Shown piece after piece: positions 1 to 12,535 of a DNA stretch of 64,000 bases (its first letter is position 1; every line of letters starts with the position of its first letter). Position numbers and translations under genes: made by a program. A model generated the notes under the pieces. The model was not told the origin of the DNA. It did not search any database and worked only from the letters and a program-made list of their open reading frames with translations. Source of the DNA: Heliopora coerulea (Eukaryota; Cnidaria; Anthozoa; Scleralcyonacea; Helioporidae); the NCBI GenBank assembly GCA_030142905.1, contig JASJOG010000046.1:1520501-1584500 (forward strand), written 5' to 3'.

Positions 1-129
1 GCGAGGACCGGTTTTACTTGACTGACGAGTTTTAATCCGTGATTGCCCATGGGAGGAGGGGGGTGTGAGTCGAGTTATGGTTGGGAATTAAATGACGCTC
101 GGTGATTGCCTGTTCGAGGACTTCATTGA

Positions 130-345
130 TGAAACTTGTCTCATGAGCTATTCACACAAAGGGAAATGTCGCGGGGATACACTTCTGTCCCTGCGACTTT
201 TTGCTGGAATTCAAATTAATTTGAATTCTTGCAACAAGTTGCGGGGACGAAATTTTGTTCCTACGACAAAGTTTTTCTTTAGTGCACATGGTGGGATTTG
301 TCATTGGGACATGTGACTGCACCATGTCTCCGGGACTTGATGCCC
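130..345. repeat. Foldback MITE-like repeat
   Basis: A palindromic unit centred on a 22-bp palindrome at 208-229. GC-rich arms with a 'tcgcggggac / gtccctgcgac' theme lie on both sides, so the unit can fold on itself. No coding capacity is seen; the short reading frames here are products of the repeat. It lies downstream of the CHID1-like gene stop. Class is not determined; a non-autonomous DNA element is likely. Confidence 0.5.
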
Positions 346-756
346 CGTGTGTCCGCACCTATAATGAAAGGTGAGTTATGGATTGGTGATACTAACATGT
401 GGTATAGTCATAAATAAAATAAGTTTTCAGATATTTCGGATTATACCTACTTGAATAGTTTACAATTTAAATAATGTTCTGGTGAATGATGATAACAACG
501 GTAGCTGTCTTCCATCCCTCGTTTGCTCATCGAAATGACATTTAAGAGTAGCAAGAAATTCTAAAAAATTTTCCGACAAACCGAGCCGAGTGTGTCGATT
601 GCCTTTGGTCATTCCTAAATTAGAGATATCTGTACTTCTTGGCGGCCGGAGAGGATGATTTTGCGACCATTGATAAAACATTCTAGTTATCAAGAAGTTG
701 AATAATTTGTTTTAAAAACTAGGCAACTCCTGAAAGTGAACTTTCCAGGAATTACC

Positions 757-3700
757 TCACAGGAGATCATAAAAGTAATCGAGTCCTTGACCTATCTCCC
801 AAATCGCGATCCCGACACCAAGTTCTCGAGCAATATTTAATCTTTCGCTGATGGACTAAAAGCAAAAGAACAATAGAAACAAAGAAGGAAGAAAAGCAAT
901 TAGATCTTTGAGGTGACGATGCAACAAGGTTAGACATACAGTGAATTTTGGGAGCGAATTTCAGCCTGGTGCAGTGCCAGTCGTATTTACCTTTAAGGTA
1001 GGATAAAATATTACACGAGTTATGCCACCAGTTCTGCAAAATAAAAGGAACGTTTAGTGAGATTTATCATTTAAAAAGGTGTGGGACGCGTACAACTGAT
1101 CATCAGATCGTCAACAAGTTGTCTGATGATCGTCCGAAGAGACGTGAAACTCTGAGTCACAACAAAGAGTTTTAAGCTTATTTATTTACTCTCTGCTCTA
1201 TCTTGTAAGATATCGAGCACTCTACATAAAGTCAATATAGAAACTGTCTTGCTGCATTGTACGTATGTATGTATCTACATATCTACATATCTAAGGACGA
1301 GCTGACCCATCACCTTTATAAACACGAATAATTACATGAGGAGCAACTGAACCACGGAGAACGACTCGAGCGTTTTGTATCAGAGGCAACTTGTGTTACT
1401 CGACAATATAATCTTTTGAATCATTTACACGAGCCTTCCGTGTGTCCCATCTAAAACACGTCTTTTGCAATGGCAAAATACGTCACTTTCCTTTCCTGCG
1501 TTTCCTACTTTTGAATTTTTGAATTGCTTTCATAGAGTATATCCCTCTTGGTGGTTTGAAGGAGAGGTTGATTGGTAAGCACATTTACTTAAAATGCTCC
1601 CTATCGGTCGCACTTGGCCGTTGTCCTTCCTCCTCCCTTGGAATCTAGGTTTGTTTCGAGGCCTTATTGCGGAAAAATTTTACGAATTTAAGGAAAATTT
1701 AGTCACTTGATTTCCATACTTTGCCAGAGAGCTTCTTCGTCTTGCCACTAACCCATAGAAACATCCTGGAGGTGAGGTTGACTCCCTGTTTCACAGTGTC
1801 TAAGTTTCTCCGGTTCTTAGCCACTCATAACTTACTTGTAATAGATTGCATGTTCCCCTATTTCTTTCTCCCAATTAATTTTGCAGTCTGCTTTATGTTT
1901 CTTTAGTAATTCAATATATCTATAAATCACAAAGAAGTCAGCTTTAGAGAAAGATAAAACGTACTCGTTATGACAGCAAAAGTCTTAAAACCAAGAGAAA
2001 AATAGCAACATGAATATGGTCAGATCTGCTTTTATGTTATCACCCTCGGTGTATACGCTGGTGACCATGCAACGCAGATCACTGCTTAATGGAACTCCTA
2101 ACATGCAAATCAAACCACCCTTAAAACGTCATTTTTTGCTGAGTAAAAATTTGTAATGAAAAGTCAAAAATAACTCTTAGACGTTCACTTATTTTGGCTA
2201 CAAACGTCAACTATTTTCTGCTTTGAATTTAAACTTACTACAGCATTGAGAGAATGAGCTGGAGCGAATCATTGTTGGGATGTCACTCGACTTTCGTAAA
2301 GCTAAAAACACTCGCGTTACGGTCCGCGTTTTCTCACGTTTTCCTCCAGCCTCGCAACATCCCGCGTGTCAGACCACAATATCCAAATACGGAAAACCAT
2401 TAAGTATTTCTGAAACACGAGATAAGTAATTCGCAATACTATCTTTAGATAACAGAGTTACGTCTGCATACACATCTTCAAACATCCCTGGTAACAAATA
2501 ACTGAAATCCCAAAGTGACCGCTTGCAATGGTATTGCTTGATATAGATTTGACTGTGAAAATCAAAAAGAATTCAACAAGAAGCATTTCCCTTACAGCAC
2601 TCACCTTGTTCCAACGACAGCTGCAAAACAAAACATGAATAAACCAATAAACAATGTGTAAGTATGTATAATGTATAATGTCTAAGTATTTTCAGCTTGG
2701 TCTTCATTACGGGACTTTCGGCAGCCGATTATATTAATTTTTCATAATCATGTTGACAATTTTACCGAAACTTTTTATGTCTGTAGTTTTTTAGCATTAA
2801 TTTCCTGAACAGTTTATCCTGAACCATCAAGTCAACTTTCCTTGTGGAGAGGAAACCAGAGAATCCGAGTTACTCGTGAAAAGCAAACCTACAACTCTTT
2901 TCAGTGTGTTGACGAATCTTCCCGCATGCGATCTTACATTGGGCACCATGCAACTATGCTAAGAGGATTCACACTCTTGACTTCAGTGGTGTAAGGATGT
3001 TGCTACAAAGAGCGAGCCACCTAAGCCCAATAATAAGAAACAACAACTACTTGGATATACACAGTGAAGCAAACTAACAAAGAAGTGTAAGGCAGACAGA
3101 CGGGGCTTCAGACGGTCGGACAGATGGACAGACGGGCGAACAGACGGATGAACACATATACAGACGGACGGATGGACAGACAGACGGACGAATGGACAGA
3201 CAGGCGGACGAACAGACGGACGGATGGGCAGAGACTGACGCACTAGGAAATCGATAAAAAAGGTTGGAAAAGAACAAAAAACTTACGAGCTCCTCCACTA
3301 GGAGAATAATCCATGCCATAAAAATTTAATCCAAGAAAAACTTTCTTTCTTTGTTCATTAGATTCAGGAGATAAAGCTTGGACACTTTCTTTTACCCAGT
3401 TTAGTGGAGCATTAGGACCAGCTTGTCTGAAGAAAACAATGGGCACGTGAGTTCACGCCGACACACGCACGCACGAACACAAAAAGCGTGTCACACGCGA
3501 ACTCATACTCACAAGTGGGTGCACGTGCACACGCGCGCATGCACACAGAAGCTTGTCACACGTGAACTCATATTCACAAGCGGGTGCACGTGCACACGCG
3601 CGCAGGCACACAAAAGCATGTCACACGCGAACTCATACTTACAAGTGATAAAGGTACGAATTACGGGTAAATATAACAAGCAAACAGACGAAAATTATAG

Positions 3701-5773
3701 TTCAGGAATTACTACTTGTAAATGAGTTTCCAAGAATCTCATTTTGCGTTCAGCCATAATCATTCCAAGTAAATACACCGGGAATGCACGAAACAACCCA
3801 AAAATACTTTAAAGAAGAAACCTTACTTAGAAAATACTTTAAAGAAGAAACCTTACGTAGTAACTGAAGAAACAGTGCGGAACTATACTTAACATGATCA
3901 GAGAAGGTGGTAGTTCTTTAACAAAAGCTTACCCTCCATGTGATGAATAATCATAAGTCATGAGGCTGAAACCATCTACAACGGGATACAATAGCTGGAA
4001 GTCTTCCTTGGAAAATACACTCCGGCCTTTCCTAAATAACAAAATTCGATCGAGGTTATCTATATATTGTGCAAGACTGGATGATATAAAGAAGAAAAAT
4101 TAAAGTTATGTCACAGTACTTTAGTAATGATAGTACACTATCTGGAATAAAATTTCTAGTGAGAAAAAGCAAGAAAATGTGATAAAATGTTCGAGATAAG
4201 ATTTTGTTCCTATACATATGAATTTTTACATTTCTCCGATAAACTTACGACTTTTCTGACAAACGTCAACGATTTCATTGGTATCACTCTTGACGTATTT
4301 ATCATTTAAGATATTCTTATAAGGCATACACGGCGAAAAAAATACTTTTTAAGGTTGACATGGTGAATGACGGTCATACTTGACTGTAGATCTTAAAAAG
4401 AAAAGTCGGAAACTTGGGAGATAAGTTAAAAAAAGAGAGAAAGTATAAGAAAAAAAGAAAAACAAATGAGAAAATCGAGACAGAACGATTGGTTCTTGAA
4501 GATACCAAACAGGATCTTTCCAGACAAAAGAGTTTTATTTTTAAAATATCGTCATTTCGATTCTCGATACCTCGTTTACGCCAAGCCGTACAACCACTTA
4601 GTGCTGACATAAGCCCTATCTCAGTTCAGACTCTTTGGCAGACGTTCAAATGAGATGTTCGCCAAAATAAATCATGCTCTTTTCTAGTTATTACCTCTAT
4701 AAGAATATTCTCGTCTTAGTTATATCTCTTTAATTTTCAGACAGTTCCTGAGAACGGCGGTTCAGTATTGTAATTCACCATGGTAAATGCGTGTTTGGTT
4801 TTCAAGTCGATATCAAAATTGTTCTTCCTCATTGTTTGCTTGTTCGTCGGTTTTTAAAGCAATGTAATGTATTTTCCCCAAATTTCGTCTTACGAAGTTT
4901 GTGTCTCTCAGTTCGAGAGGAGACAGGAAGGAAATTCCGAATACTTCGCATTCGCAGACTGATCAATTGTTTAAGAGTAATTAAAAGAATACTTAAGTGT
5001 TAACTTACACTAACTCGTTGACCGCCAAAGGTGGAACGACAAGGACAATCTTGAGGTCGCTGAGATGAAGACCATTCGCTAGTTTACTGACAAGCATGTA
5101 GAGCTCACTAAAAAGTGGAACAGCAAAATTGTCAAAAGTTTCAAGGAAAACGGAATATGCCAAGGCAGGAAAGTAATGCTAGTTCGAAGACTGAAATATA
5201 CGAACGAGAAGGCGGGGGACGTTTAAGTGAGGCCAGGAAATATCGCCATAACTTGTGTTAAAACCTTGGACAAAAATTCTGGATTACAACTAAATGACGC
5301 TGTAAACCACAAGGTAAATATGAAAAAAATTTAAGTAGAAAGACATCTTATCAAGCAGTTATACACACAAATTAAATTCTGTTGAAACAGGAACTAAATA
5401 TCGTTTGCTTGAATGGTTTAGTCCGGGTGACTTGTAACAATAGTGAACTGAGGTTGGTTTCTCATGTCATTTTACATCGACTTCACTAAAAGTACCTTCG
5501 CGACATTAAATTTGGGCAGGTGTAATTATTGAGAAAGTGAAGTATGTGCATGCAACCGAGTCAGAAATATTTTCTGACAAGCACCAACCAACTAAAGGCC
5601 ATTCAGTGATACGCCTTCTTAGATCTCCGTGGCAAAGGTTTCTTGACGGCATCTGATATCGCAAAGAAACCACCGGCGTATAGTCATTGCAAAATGACAT
5701 GAGGAGACATCTTCACTATTATAGAACAGTTTGCTCTGATGAAGTGTCCAGTGAAGTATATATATACAGTATA

Positions 5774-5817
<44 letters not shown>

Positions 5818-8800
5818 GTATAAACCAAAAACTGTTTTATATTTTCACCACCACACCAACACAAAAAGAATTAAATTCACTATTGCTTGATGAAGTCCTC
5901 CAAGTTAAGTTCTGGGTGAACTTCTCGAAAGGACGAAGCCAAAAGAATTAACATGCAGTTCTGCAAATATCTAACTTCTGAACTAAATTCACGAAAGCAC
6001 GCAACCAAAAGAATTAACGTGTTGTTCCGCGAGTGTTTAACTTCCACGATACAATATCACGCCGGGGCGCAGCGATAGAGGTTTCGACGAATTTCTGGAC
6101 AGTCACTCTCGGAGGTAAGAAATCGGTGCCTTTTAGGCTAGTAAAAACACGAAAAACTCCTGATAAGCTTTTCTTGAGTTCAGCTCCTTATTGGGTCCGT
6201 GGTTTCTTAATAGCTACTGCCTTTTTAAAACTGAAATGCAATGAGAAAGTACCCTGAACAGTCTGAAATTATTTCGAAGTCTGTTTCTCCGTGCATGTAA
6301 ATCATTTTAGGGGTGATCCCACTTCAATTTCTGCCTAGTCCTCCAGGGCCATATTTTATTGACCTAGCACGGGCTAGGATAAATCGCCCTGTGCGAAGAA
6401 CCTGGTCAAAAGTCCCTGAGATATCAAGTGTTTATGTTTGATACGATTTTCAGTCATTTGTTCCTAACACTGTATTAAAGCTCTCTTCGACGAATTTCAC
6501 CTTGCACACGTTAAAGGTAAAGTGTCTTTATTTATACTGGATAACCCCTATCAGCTACATAAGCTGTTCTCCCTAGAGGTCCAGTAAGGACCACCCTGAT
6601 GGGTCCAGTGTTACTACAGGAGTAAACCGGTGTACCCGTAGAAAACCAGCGATGCTAGGTAGAGTCAAACTGGACAACACTCTACTCACATTTGACCAAG
6701 GTTACTTTAGTCAGATAACTGCACGGAGCCGGAATCGAACCCCTAATCACAGAGGTGAGAGACACGTGTACTACCACTGTGCCACCAGCACGTCGTGTCA
6801 ACATACTACCACTCTGTCAACAGCACTGACGATTCTGCAACATGTAACTTTCGAGGAAATAAAATACAGCTGCTTACTGTTTAGCATCACCAGTAAATTG
6901 CATCCATACTTCCAACACCACACCATCAAAATGATAAGCCTACAGGGGAAAAGTGTGTTGCATTATCCGGCGTAAGAAATTGATCGTGAACGTATATCTG
7001 GGACGTATTTTGTTGGGGTTTGTGGACGTGACACCCCAAGAACTTTGTCGAATAACCAAAAAAAATTCGGGCAAAAGTAGACAGTTGGAGCATCAAATTT
7101 CGGGTAAAATTTGGTTTGGTAAGGTAGGTCAAAATCACTTTTGGTTACAGTGTTATACCTAATGTACGTATTTAGGCTGTGCAGCTAGAAGCGAGGCTAC
7201 ACCATGCATAGCCTGAATGCGCGCCAAGTTAAACTTCAACAATTTTTTGAAAGGATACAATATTCGGGCAAACTAACCTGAACAAGCCAGGGCAAAAGAC
7301 TTTCAGTTTTCTTCATTCGTCCATTGGACAAGTAAGATTTAAGTTTTACTTGTCCTTACAAATAATTTTTTTAAAAATATTCATAACAGTAAAGTCATGC
7401 ACACATATATATGTTAAGGCTTGTCATAAATTCTACTCGTCAGATCGGACAAGTGGTTTACAGAGAATGATCGTCCAGAACAAGAGGTAACTCGTCTCGG
7501 ACGACTGGACGACCGAAAGTCTTTTGCCCTGCACCCCATTATCGAAATGAGTTGACTACGCCCCTGATGTTGGTAAATGTTCACAAGCTGCTGTTACACC
7601 TGCGATTTTAATCTCGCGATTGTCATACTGGTGTATCCAATGACCCCCAAGATACAGTCTACGCTGCAATATCTCCGCCCATGACTTGCTCCTACCTCGT
7701 ACCCAGTGTCTTATCATCGCTCCCTGCTATGCCTCCTCGCCAAGAAAAGAGCGGTGAGCGCAGTGGGGAGCGGAGGTAAGACCCTGGGTACGATTTTGTA
7801 TTCGCTCCACTTCGTCGTCGAGGCTGTCGTGAGTTTAAGACACACATCAGGACGACAACGACGAGGCATAGAATCCCGTGTATAAACGCGTCTCATCCGT
7901 TATCACAAGGTTAATGCCTGTTTACATGATACTGTTGTCGCACATGATTGTTCATCCCAGCAAATCCAATGTTGCCTCAAGGGCACGATTCCGGCTCGTG
8001 GTTGGCTGGCTAATGTTGCAATGCGTCATGTAGACTCAAGGAATTTAATCGGATACACCATAACGAACAATAGTAAACAACAGTTGTGGTCCTTTTATAT
8101 CCGATCCCAGTCACAGACCGAGAAATCTCCATTGAACTCTAAAAAGACTGGAACGATACCTGCAAACTGTATTTTGAAGCCAACATGGAGGCTGACATGT
8201 GGGTCAATTTGCAGGTCATCCCAGTCCCCTACGCGATAAAACACGCAACCTACAGGGAAAAACTTAACCTAAATTTCGGATTTTTTGACAGTTTTCTTTT
8301 TTATCCTTCGTAAGTAGAGGACAATGTCGGTAGGACCGTATATTTGTCACAATTAACTGTCAATGAAAGTAAAGGTTTAATACAATTTTTCCCACGCGTG
8401 TTTTTGACCTACATGGCTGCCCCCATGTCGGCTTCATTCAATCGTGACGCCTTCTATAACGAGATATCATTCCAGCCTTTTTAGAGTTCACTGGAAATCC
8501 CTTACACGTGTAACAGGACCACCCATCGATCCCCGAATTACCCCTGGACCACCAGTGACTGAAGTCAGAAGCCTCGTCGAGCATGGGCCTTCTGGGACGA
8601 GGATCAGGTACAGCCATTTCGGATATCGAGGGCAGAACACAGTAAAATCGCGAAATACTCCATTTGAAAAGCGAGAATGCATTATGTTTTTCTCATAAGA
8701 ATCGCTGATATCCTACAGTTTTATATAAAAAGAAGCATTAAACGAGTGATGGATACAAGCGTTTTTTCCCATTTTAAGTGTAAAACTCTAGAACTTTGCT

Positions 8801-11800
8801 AGTCTTTGCACATGTATATCACAAACGGTAGCATAGGGATAGCATAGGGATAGTATAGGGATAGTATAGGGATGACATGGGGGCACTTGCCTTCTCAAGA
8901 GAAGATTCCCTACTCCATTATTTCCCCTACACTCTACTAATGAGAGTGAAAGATTTTCATCTCTGGGTCACTATTTATTCATGGAAAAACGATTTAAGAA
9001 TGAAAAATGACGGCTATTTCGACAGGTTTATGATATTTTACAGGAATCATGGAAGTAGGGGTAGTTGGCCCTTTTAAAACTTCCTTCAATCCCTCTGACT
9101 AGGATGTCTCTTTACATGACATGTAGAGTTCACAATGGGAATGATATTTTCGTCAACTTAAACTAACTTCTAAAGTCACAAAGATGATATACCTTACCTT
9201 TATGAAGTTCACAACAGTGTTAACTAAGTCAGCCATGTCCTGCTCATTGCTGACAACAGCATGGAAATCTAAATGGCTCCACTTATCAAACAGCAATCTA
9301 GGAACTAGAAAAAAACAGTTCAAAACAATTTAAACTAATTTACTAAAAATGAGACACACAGCATGCTGTGACAAAAAAAAGTAATACACTATGAAGTCAT
9401 GAACAGAATTCTTGAGTTGCAGATGCTACAAAGTGGAGCTAGACACCATTACACTGTTGTTTTTCTTTCTTTACTGCAAGGGCAAAGATGGCCCCAAAAA
9501 GTCGGAGGGGCTGATGTCACTAGGATGTTACCCAGCATAAAAGGCACATAACATGCAGAGGGTTTTGCAGGATATCATTCCATCAAGGCTTGTAGTTGTG
9601 AACATTTCATGAGCTGCCCACAGTGGCCTCACTATGATTACACTTTCCCTTAACAGCTGTTTACACAGGTGATTTTTGCAGCAATTTTTAGCCTCCTGAC
9701 ACATGTGATCAAGTCAAGTGACTTGCAGATCATTTGTGCCAAGCTATATGGAACAATACTTTCATGAGTTGTTTATTTAATTGCATGCTTTAGGATGAGA
9801 AAAAGTGCAAGAATCGCCCATGTAAACAGTTGTTTACAGGTTATTACAGTTTCTCCTGCAATTTTTTTCCACTTGATGCTACATCAAATTTCCTCCAGAT
9901 ATCAACATTCACGCACAATTAAAGTACAAATGTTGCATTTTCTCACTGAAAGTGGGGGGATCTGCCCCCAACTTTAAAAGTGGGGCTCATGCTCCCTTGC
10001 CCTCCTACATCTCCACCCCTGCTGTTCAAGCTGTGTTAGGTCTTCATGTTACACAGTTTATATTCAAATAATGGAAATTATTACCTATTCTAGTATTGTT
10101 GCCAGCAGTCCTGACTTCATGCATCCAGTCTGAAATTAAAACTTAATAAGTTTACTTAACACAGATGCGGATAGATAGTTCATGCATTCAATTATTTTCT
10201 ACCTTGATCAATGTCATGTCCTCCTTCAATAACCAAGCTTCCAGATTTCCTATAAAAATCAAAACTACCTTCAGGTTACAAACTTACCATGCTGCTGCAC
10301 ACCAACAAATATATATGCTAAAATTTCTTTATTTCTGTCCTGCATAGTTGCATATTCAGATCTTCATCCCAAAACAAAACAATACCTTGATAACTTCAAG
10401 GCGCGGGGGTCCAGTGTAGATAGATTCTTCGATAAAACAGCGGCATTCTTGAGGGTATACACTATCTAAAAGATAGAAAAAAAGCTTCTCGACGTTTCAA
10501 GCAAAGACCCTTCGTCCGGAGATTAGTAGCATGGAATACAAAAACACGTGGGCTTTTATAGTAATTTATCATATGCTTTACCCTTTCATTGTTTTGTGTT
10601 TGTTTTGACCACATTCATTCTATTGGTTCATTTTTGTTACATGACACATTTTTTTAGTTTTACCATAAAAGCCCACGTGTTTTTGTATTCCTTGCTACTA
10701 ATCTCTGGACAAAGGGCCTTCACACGAAATGTCAAGAAGTTTTTTTCTATCTTTTAGATAGTATATAACCTCAAGAATATCTTGATAACTGTCAATATCA
10801 AAATATGGTAATACTTCCTTCCTTTCTTAGTCTGTGGTGGAAATGTACATTAAAACTCTGAAAACAGAGTTGAAATTGCAACCAGAATCACTGGTAATTC
10901 CATGTACTTTAGCAACTTTTTTTTATTCCTGACCTTAATCTAGAACAAATGATAATCCATTAATTAAAACTGGAATATTAATTTTATTTACTTTTTTCCT
11001 TCTAAATGAATTGTTTAACTGCAGTAATGTAAATTACACAAATAGAGATATTCCACTCTATGGACATAAAAAACTGATAACATTCAGCAAATATTTTATT
11101 GAATTCATGTAAACTAGCTGAAAGGGTTAATTGCCTCTAAGGGTCATGAAGGTATAAGCTACTTTATCTTTCATAAACAACTTCCCTGAGTGGATTTCAA
11201 AATTTTTCAAGTGAGAACCAAAAGTAACCTCACTTTAATATGTCAATACAGTGTAAGATGATTTATTTAATAATTATGAAAATATATTTGTCTAAAGTTG
11301 AAAAGTTATGTGAGGTTGGAATACATGCTAACTTGCCTTCGTTTGATTTGAAGCCACACTGGTGAAACAAAGGAAAATTTTCCAGCAAATTTTTTAGCAA
11401 CATCATAACCATGACTGTTCCACTAAAAAATATGGGAGTTACTGATTTTAATGTTAGCATGTTATTTGATTTAAATGATAGCAAATCAAATGATATAAGC
11501 ATACTAAAATTGTGCTGATAATGAATTAAAAGACCTAATATTAATCAATTAACTAATAATGGTCAATTTTATAAGGAAAAACAAATATACAAAAAAACAA
11601 ACAAACAAAAAAAATGACAAAAATATTTAAGCAACCAAAGAAAAAATCTCAAGTTCTAACTCTAACTTTCATATAATTTTCTGTGGTCTTACAAATTTCC
11701 TGGATAACAATACTATCCCCCAAGGACCATTACCCTCCATTTCACAGAAAGCTGTTGATGTTAGCCCCACTTGTCCATGACCTTGATAATCAGGTTTATT

Positions 11801-12535
11801 GTTCCAACCCACGTAAGTGAGGAGAACCGCACAAATAGACAGCTCTTGAACTAGCCTGAGAGTGTAGTCACAGACGAAATTTTAAACACCTTCATTTAAT
11901 TAAGTTATTAAGGGCCTGAGCTCACCCCCTTGATGAGTAAAATCGTCTGGCGTTAGTCAGAGTAAAATTAGAGTTCTCCCTTGCCCGTTAATGGGTTAAA
12001 GACCAATTGACACGAGACCTATGACAAGCCGTTTACACCTGTTAGAACTGGCTGGACAAAAAGCCAAGGCAGGCGGGGAGGAAAGAGAATAGAAACATTT
12101 AAAAATAACTCAGCTGGAGCATATGAAAATAACCTCAATGTCACACAAACATTGCTTTTTTAAACCTACCGGCGTGACATAAGCCAGTGCGTTTTCAAAC
12201 TTCCTTTGGCTTGCGGTAGACTGACAGTAAGCGTCATAGTGTTTCAGAATGTCTCGCGGTTTTACAGTCTCAGACACCAAACCTCTTTCAAAGACGGTCC
12301 TCCGAGGAAGCTAAATAAACGGAGGGATGTAATTTTAAATTACTTAGACAGGACGCCCAGCTGGTGAACGACCCTGTTATAATCCGTTATGTCCAACTGC
12401 AACAAATTTACTTCTTACCTCTTTCGTGTTGCTTTTTTTCTCTTTTTTCTTCGAGGATTTCGAAAGAGTTCCTATCCCAACAGTTACCACATGTAGTAAG
12501 ACGACAAGCAGCAGAAGTGTGGAAAAACCCGGCAT
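757..12535 (-). CDS. CHID1: CHID1-like chitinase-domain (GH18-like) protein, 14 exons
   Basis: Exons, 5' to 3' on the minus strand: 12419-12535, 12170-12310, 11337-11422, 10203-10249, 10085-10129, 9198-9304, 6878-6939, 5009-5107, 3933-4031, 3287-3426, 2605-2620, 1836-1919, 991-1033, 757-855. All phases join in frame to 394 aa, close to the 393 aa of human CHID1. Exon 1 gives a hydrophobic signal peptide. Family landmarks follow in order: [13 protein letters not shown] (about 82-93), SPVWLQIK (about 107-114), the barrel strand FDGVVLEVW (185-193), [11 protein letters not shown] (254-264), [19 protein letters not shown] and [15 protein letters not shown] at the C-terminus (380-394). CHID1 (SI-CLP) is a secreted or lysosomal saccharide-binding protein; the canonical GH18 DxxDxDxE site is not kept (a Trp stands where the catalytic Glu would be), so chitinase activity is unlikely. 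Intron 3 uses a GC donor, and exon 11 is only 16 nt. An upstream in-frame ATG at 12598 is possible; the start at 12535 gives the cleaner signal peptide. Confidence 0.93.
1083..1160 (+). repeat. Penelope-type tail with hammerhead-like motif
   Basis: CTGATGA at 1123-1129, then a short CGTC/GACG stem and GAAAC at 1146-1150. This has the order of a hammerhead core (CUGANGA, stem II, GAAA). A partial inverted repeat precedes it (1092-1128). The same module recurs at 63379-63410. It lies in the CHID1-like intron between exons 12 and 13. The link to Penelope-like elements rests on known hammerhead motifs in that class; catalysis is not shown. Confidence 0.4.
3096..3240. repeat. Minisatellite of GGACAGAC/GGACGGAC type
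   Basis: Degenerate tandem units of about 4-12 bp built from gacgga, gacaga and gatgga. It lies in a CHID1-like intron just below exon 10. The serine/proline-rich frames on the minus strand here are artefacts of the repeat. Confidence 0.85.
3487..3650. repeat. 66-bp minisatellite, about 2.5 units
   Basis: The units start with 'cacgcgaactcata' or near variants at about 3493, 3559 and 3625, a 66-bp period. Each holds alternating purine-pyrimidine runs (gtgcacgtgcacacgcgcgc) that could adopt Z-DNA. It is intronic in the CHID1-like gene. Confidence 0.8.
3801..3860. repeat. 30-bp tandem duplication
   Basis: 3801-3830 and 3831-3860 differ at one base. It is intronic in the CHID1-like gene. Confidence 0.85.
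5756..5814. repeat. (TA)n microsatellite
   Basis: A run of TA dinucleotides with a few TG interruptions, intronic in the CHID1-like gene. Short Tyr/Ile-rich frames here are not genes. Confidence 0.9.
5885..6055. repeat. Diverged tandem duplication of about 75 bp
   Basis: Two units share 'gaacttctcgaaaggacg'/'aattcacgaaagcacg', then 'ccaaaagaattaac.tg' and a 'taactt' end. It is intronic in the CHID1-like gene. Confidence 0.6.
6520..6800 (-). mobile_element. tRNA-headed SINE
   Basis: Read on the minus strand, the head (about 6725-6790) has an A-box-like TGGCACAGTGGTAGTA and a B box GGTTCGATTCC, as in RNA polymerase III promoters of tRNA-derived SINEs. An unrelated body of about 180 bp follows and ends near an AATAAAG at about 6525. 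It lies in the intron between CHID1-like exons 7 and 8, in the same orientation as the gene. The cloverleaf is incomplete, so it is not called as a tRNA gene. Confidence 0.6.
7278..7545. mobile_element. Foldback MITE
   Basis: The left arm near 7281-7340 (gggcaaaagactttc, then gtccattggacaagta) is matched inverted by the right end near 7495-7535 (gaaagtcttttgccc, with cgtcc and cttgtc motifs). It has no coding capacity and is intronic in the CHID1-like gene. Confidence 0.55.
8826..8876. repeat. Short tandem repeat, about 12 bp unit
   Basis: Four to five copies of 'atagcatagggat'/'atagtatagggat' in a row. It is intronic in the CHID1-like gene. Confidence 0.85.
9652..9840. mobile_element. MITE of about 190 bp (copy 1)
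   Basis: It starts with 'agctgtttacac.ggtgatttttgc' and ends with the inverted form 'gcaagaatcgcccatgtaaacagttg'. The interior, with 'aacaatactttcatgagttgttta' and 'gcatgctttaggatgagaaaa', is shared with 35203-35381, so the two are copies of one family. It is intronic in the CHID1-like gene. Confidence 0.7.
10443..10778. mobile_element. Foldback element with 115-120 bp arms
   Basis: Left arm 10443-10564 and right arm 10664-10778 are diverged inverted copies. Each runs through a 'gacgtttcaagcaaagacccttcgtccgg' type tail and the block 'acacgtgggcttttat'. The tail resembles the dispersed 3' ends of Penelope-like elements, and the gap of about 100 bp between arms is AT-rich. It lies in a CHID1-like intron. 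Confidence 0.65.
11895..12000. repeat. Dispersed repeat (copy 1), 'gagtaaaatcgtctggcg' family
   Basis: It contains 'gatgagtaaaatcgtctgg' followed by 'cgttagtcagagtaaaatta', with 'ccgttaatgggtt' at one end. Related copies lie near 24340-24400, 24510-24580 and 54755-54860. No function is visible. Confidence 0.65.

Noticed and set aside
3074..3319. Ser/Pro/Val-rich minus-strand frames (VRPSVRPSVCPS type)
   Set aside because: They are translations of the GGACAGAC minisatellite.
6725..6790. tRNA gene on the minus strand
   Set aside because: Only the A-box-like and B-box parts are good; the arms do not give a full cloverleaf and a SINE body follows, so it is called a SINE head.
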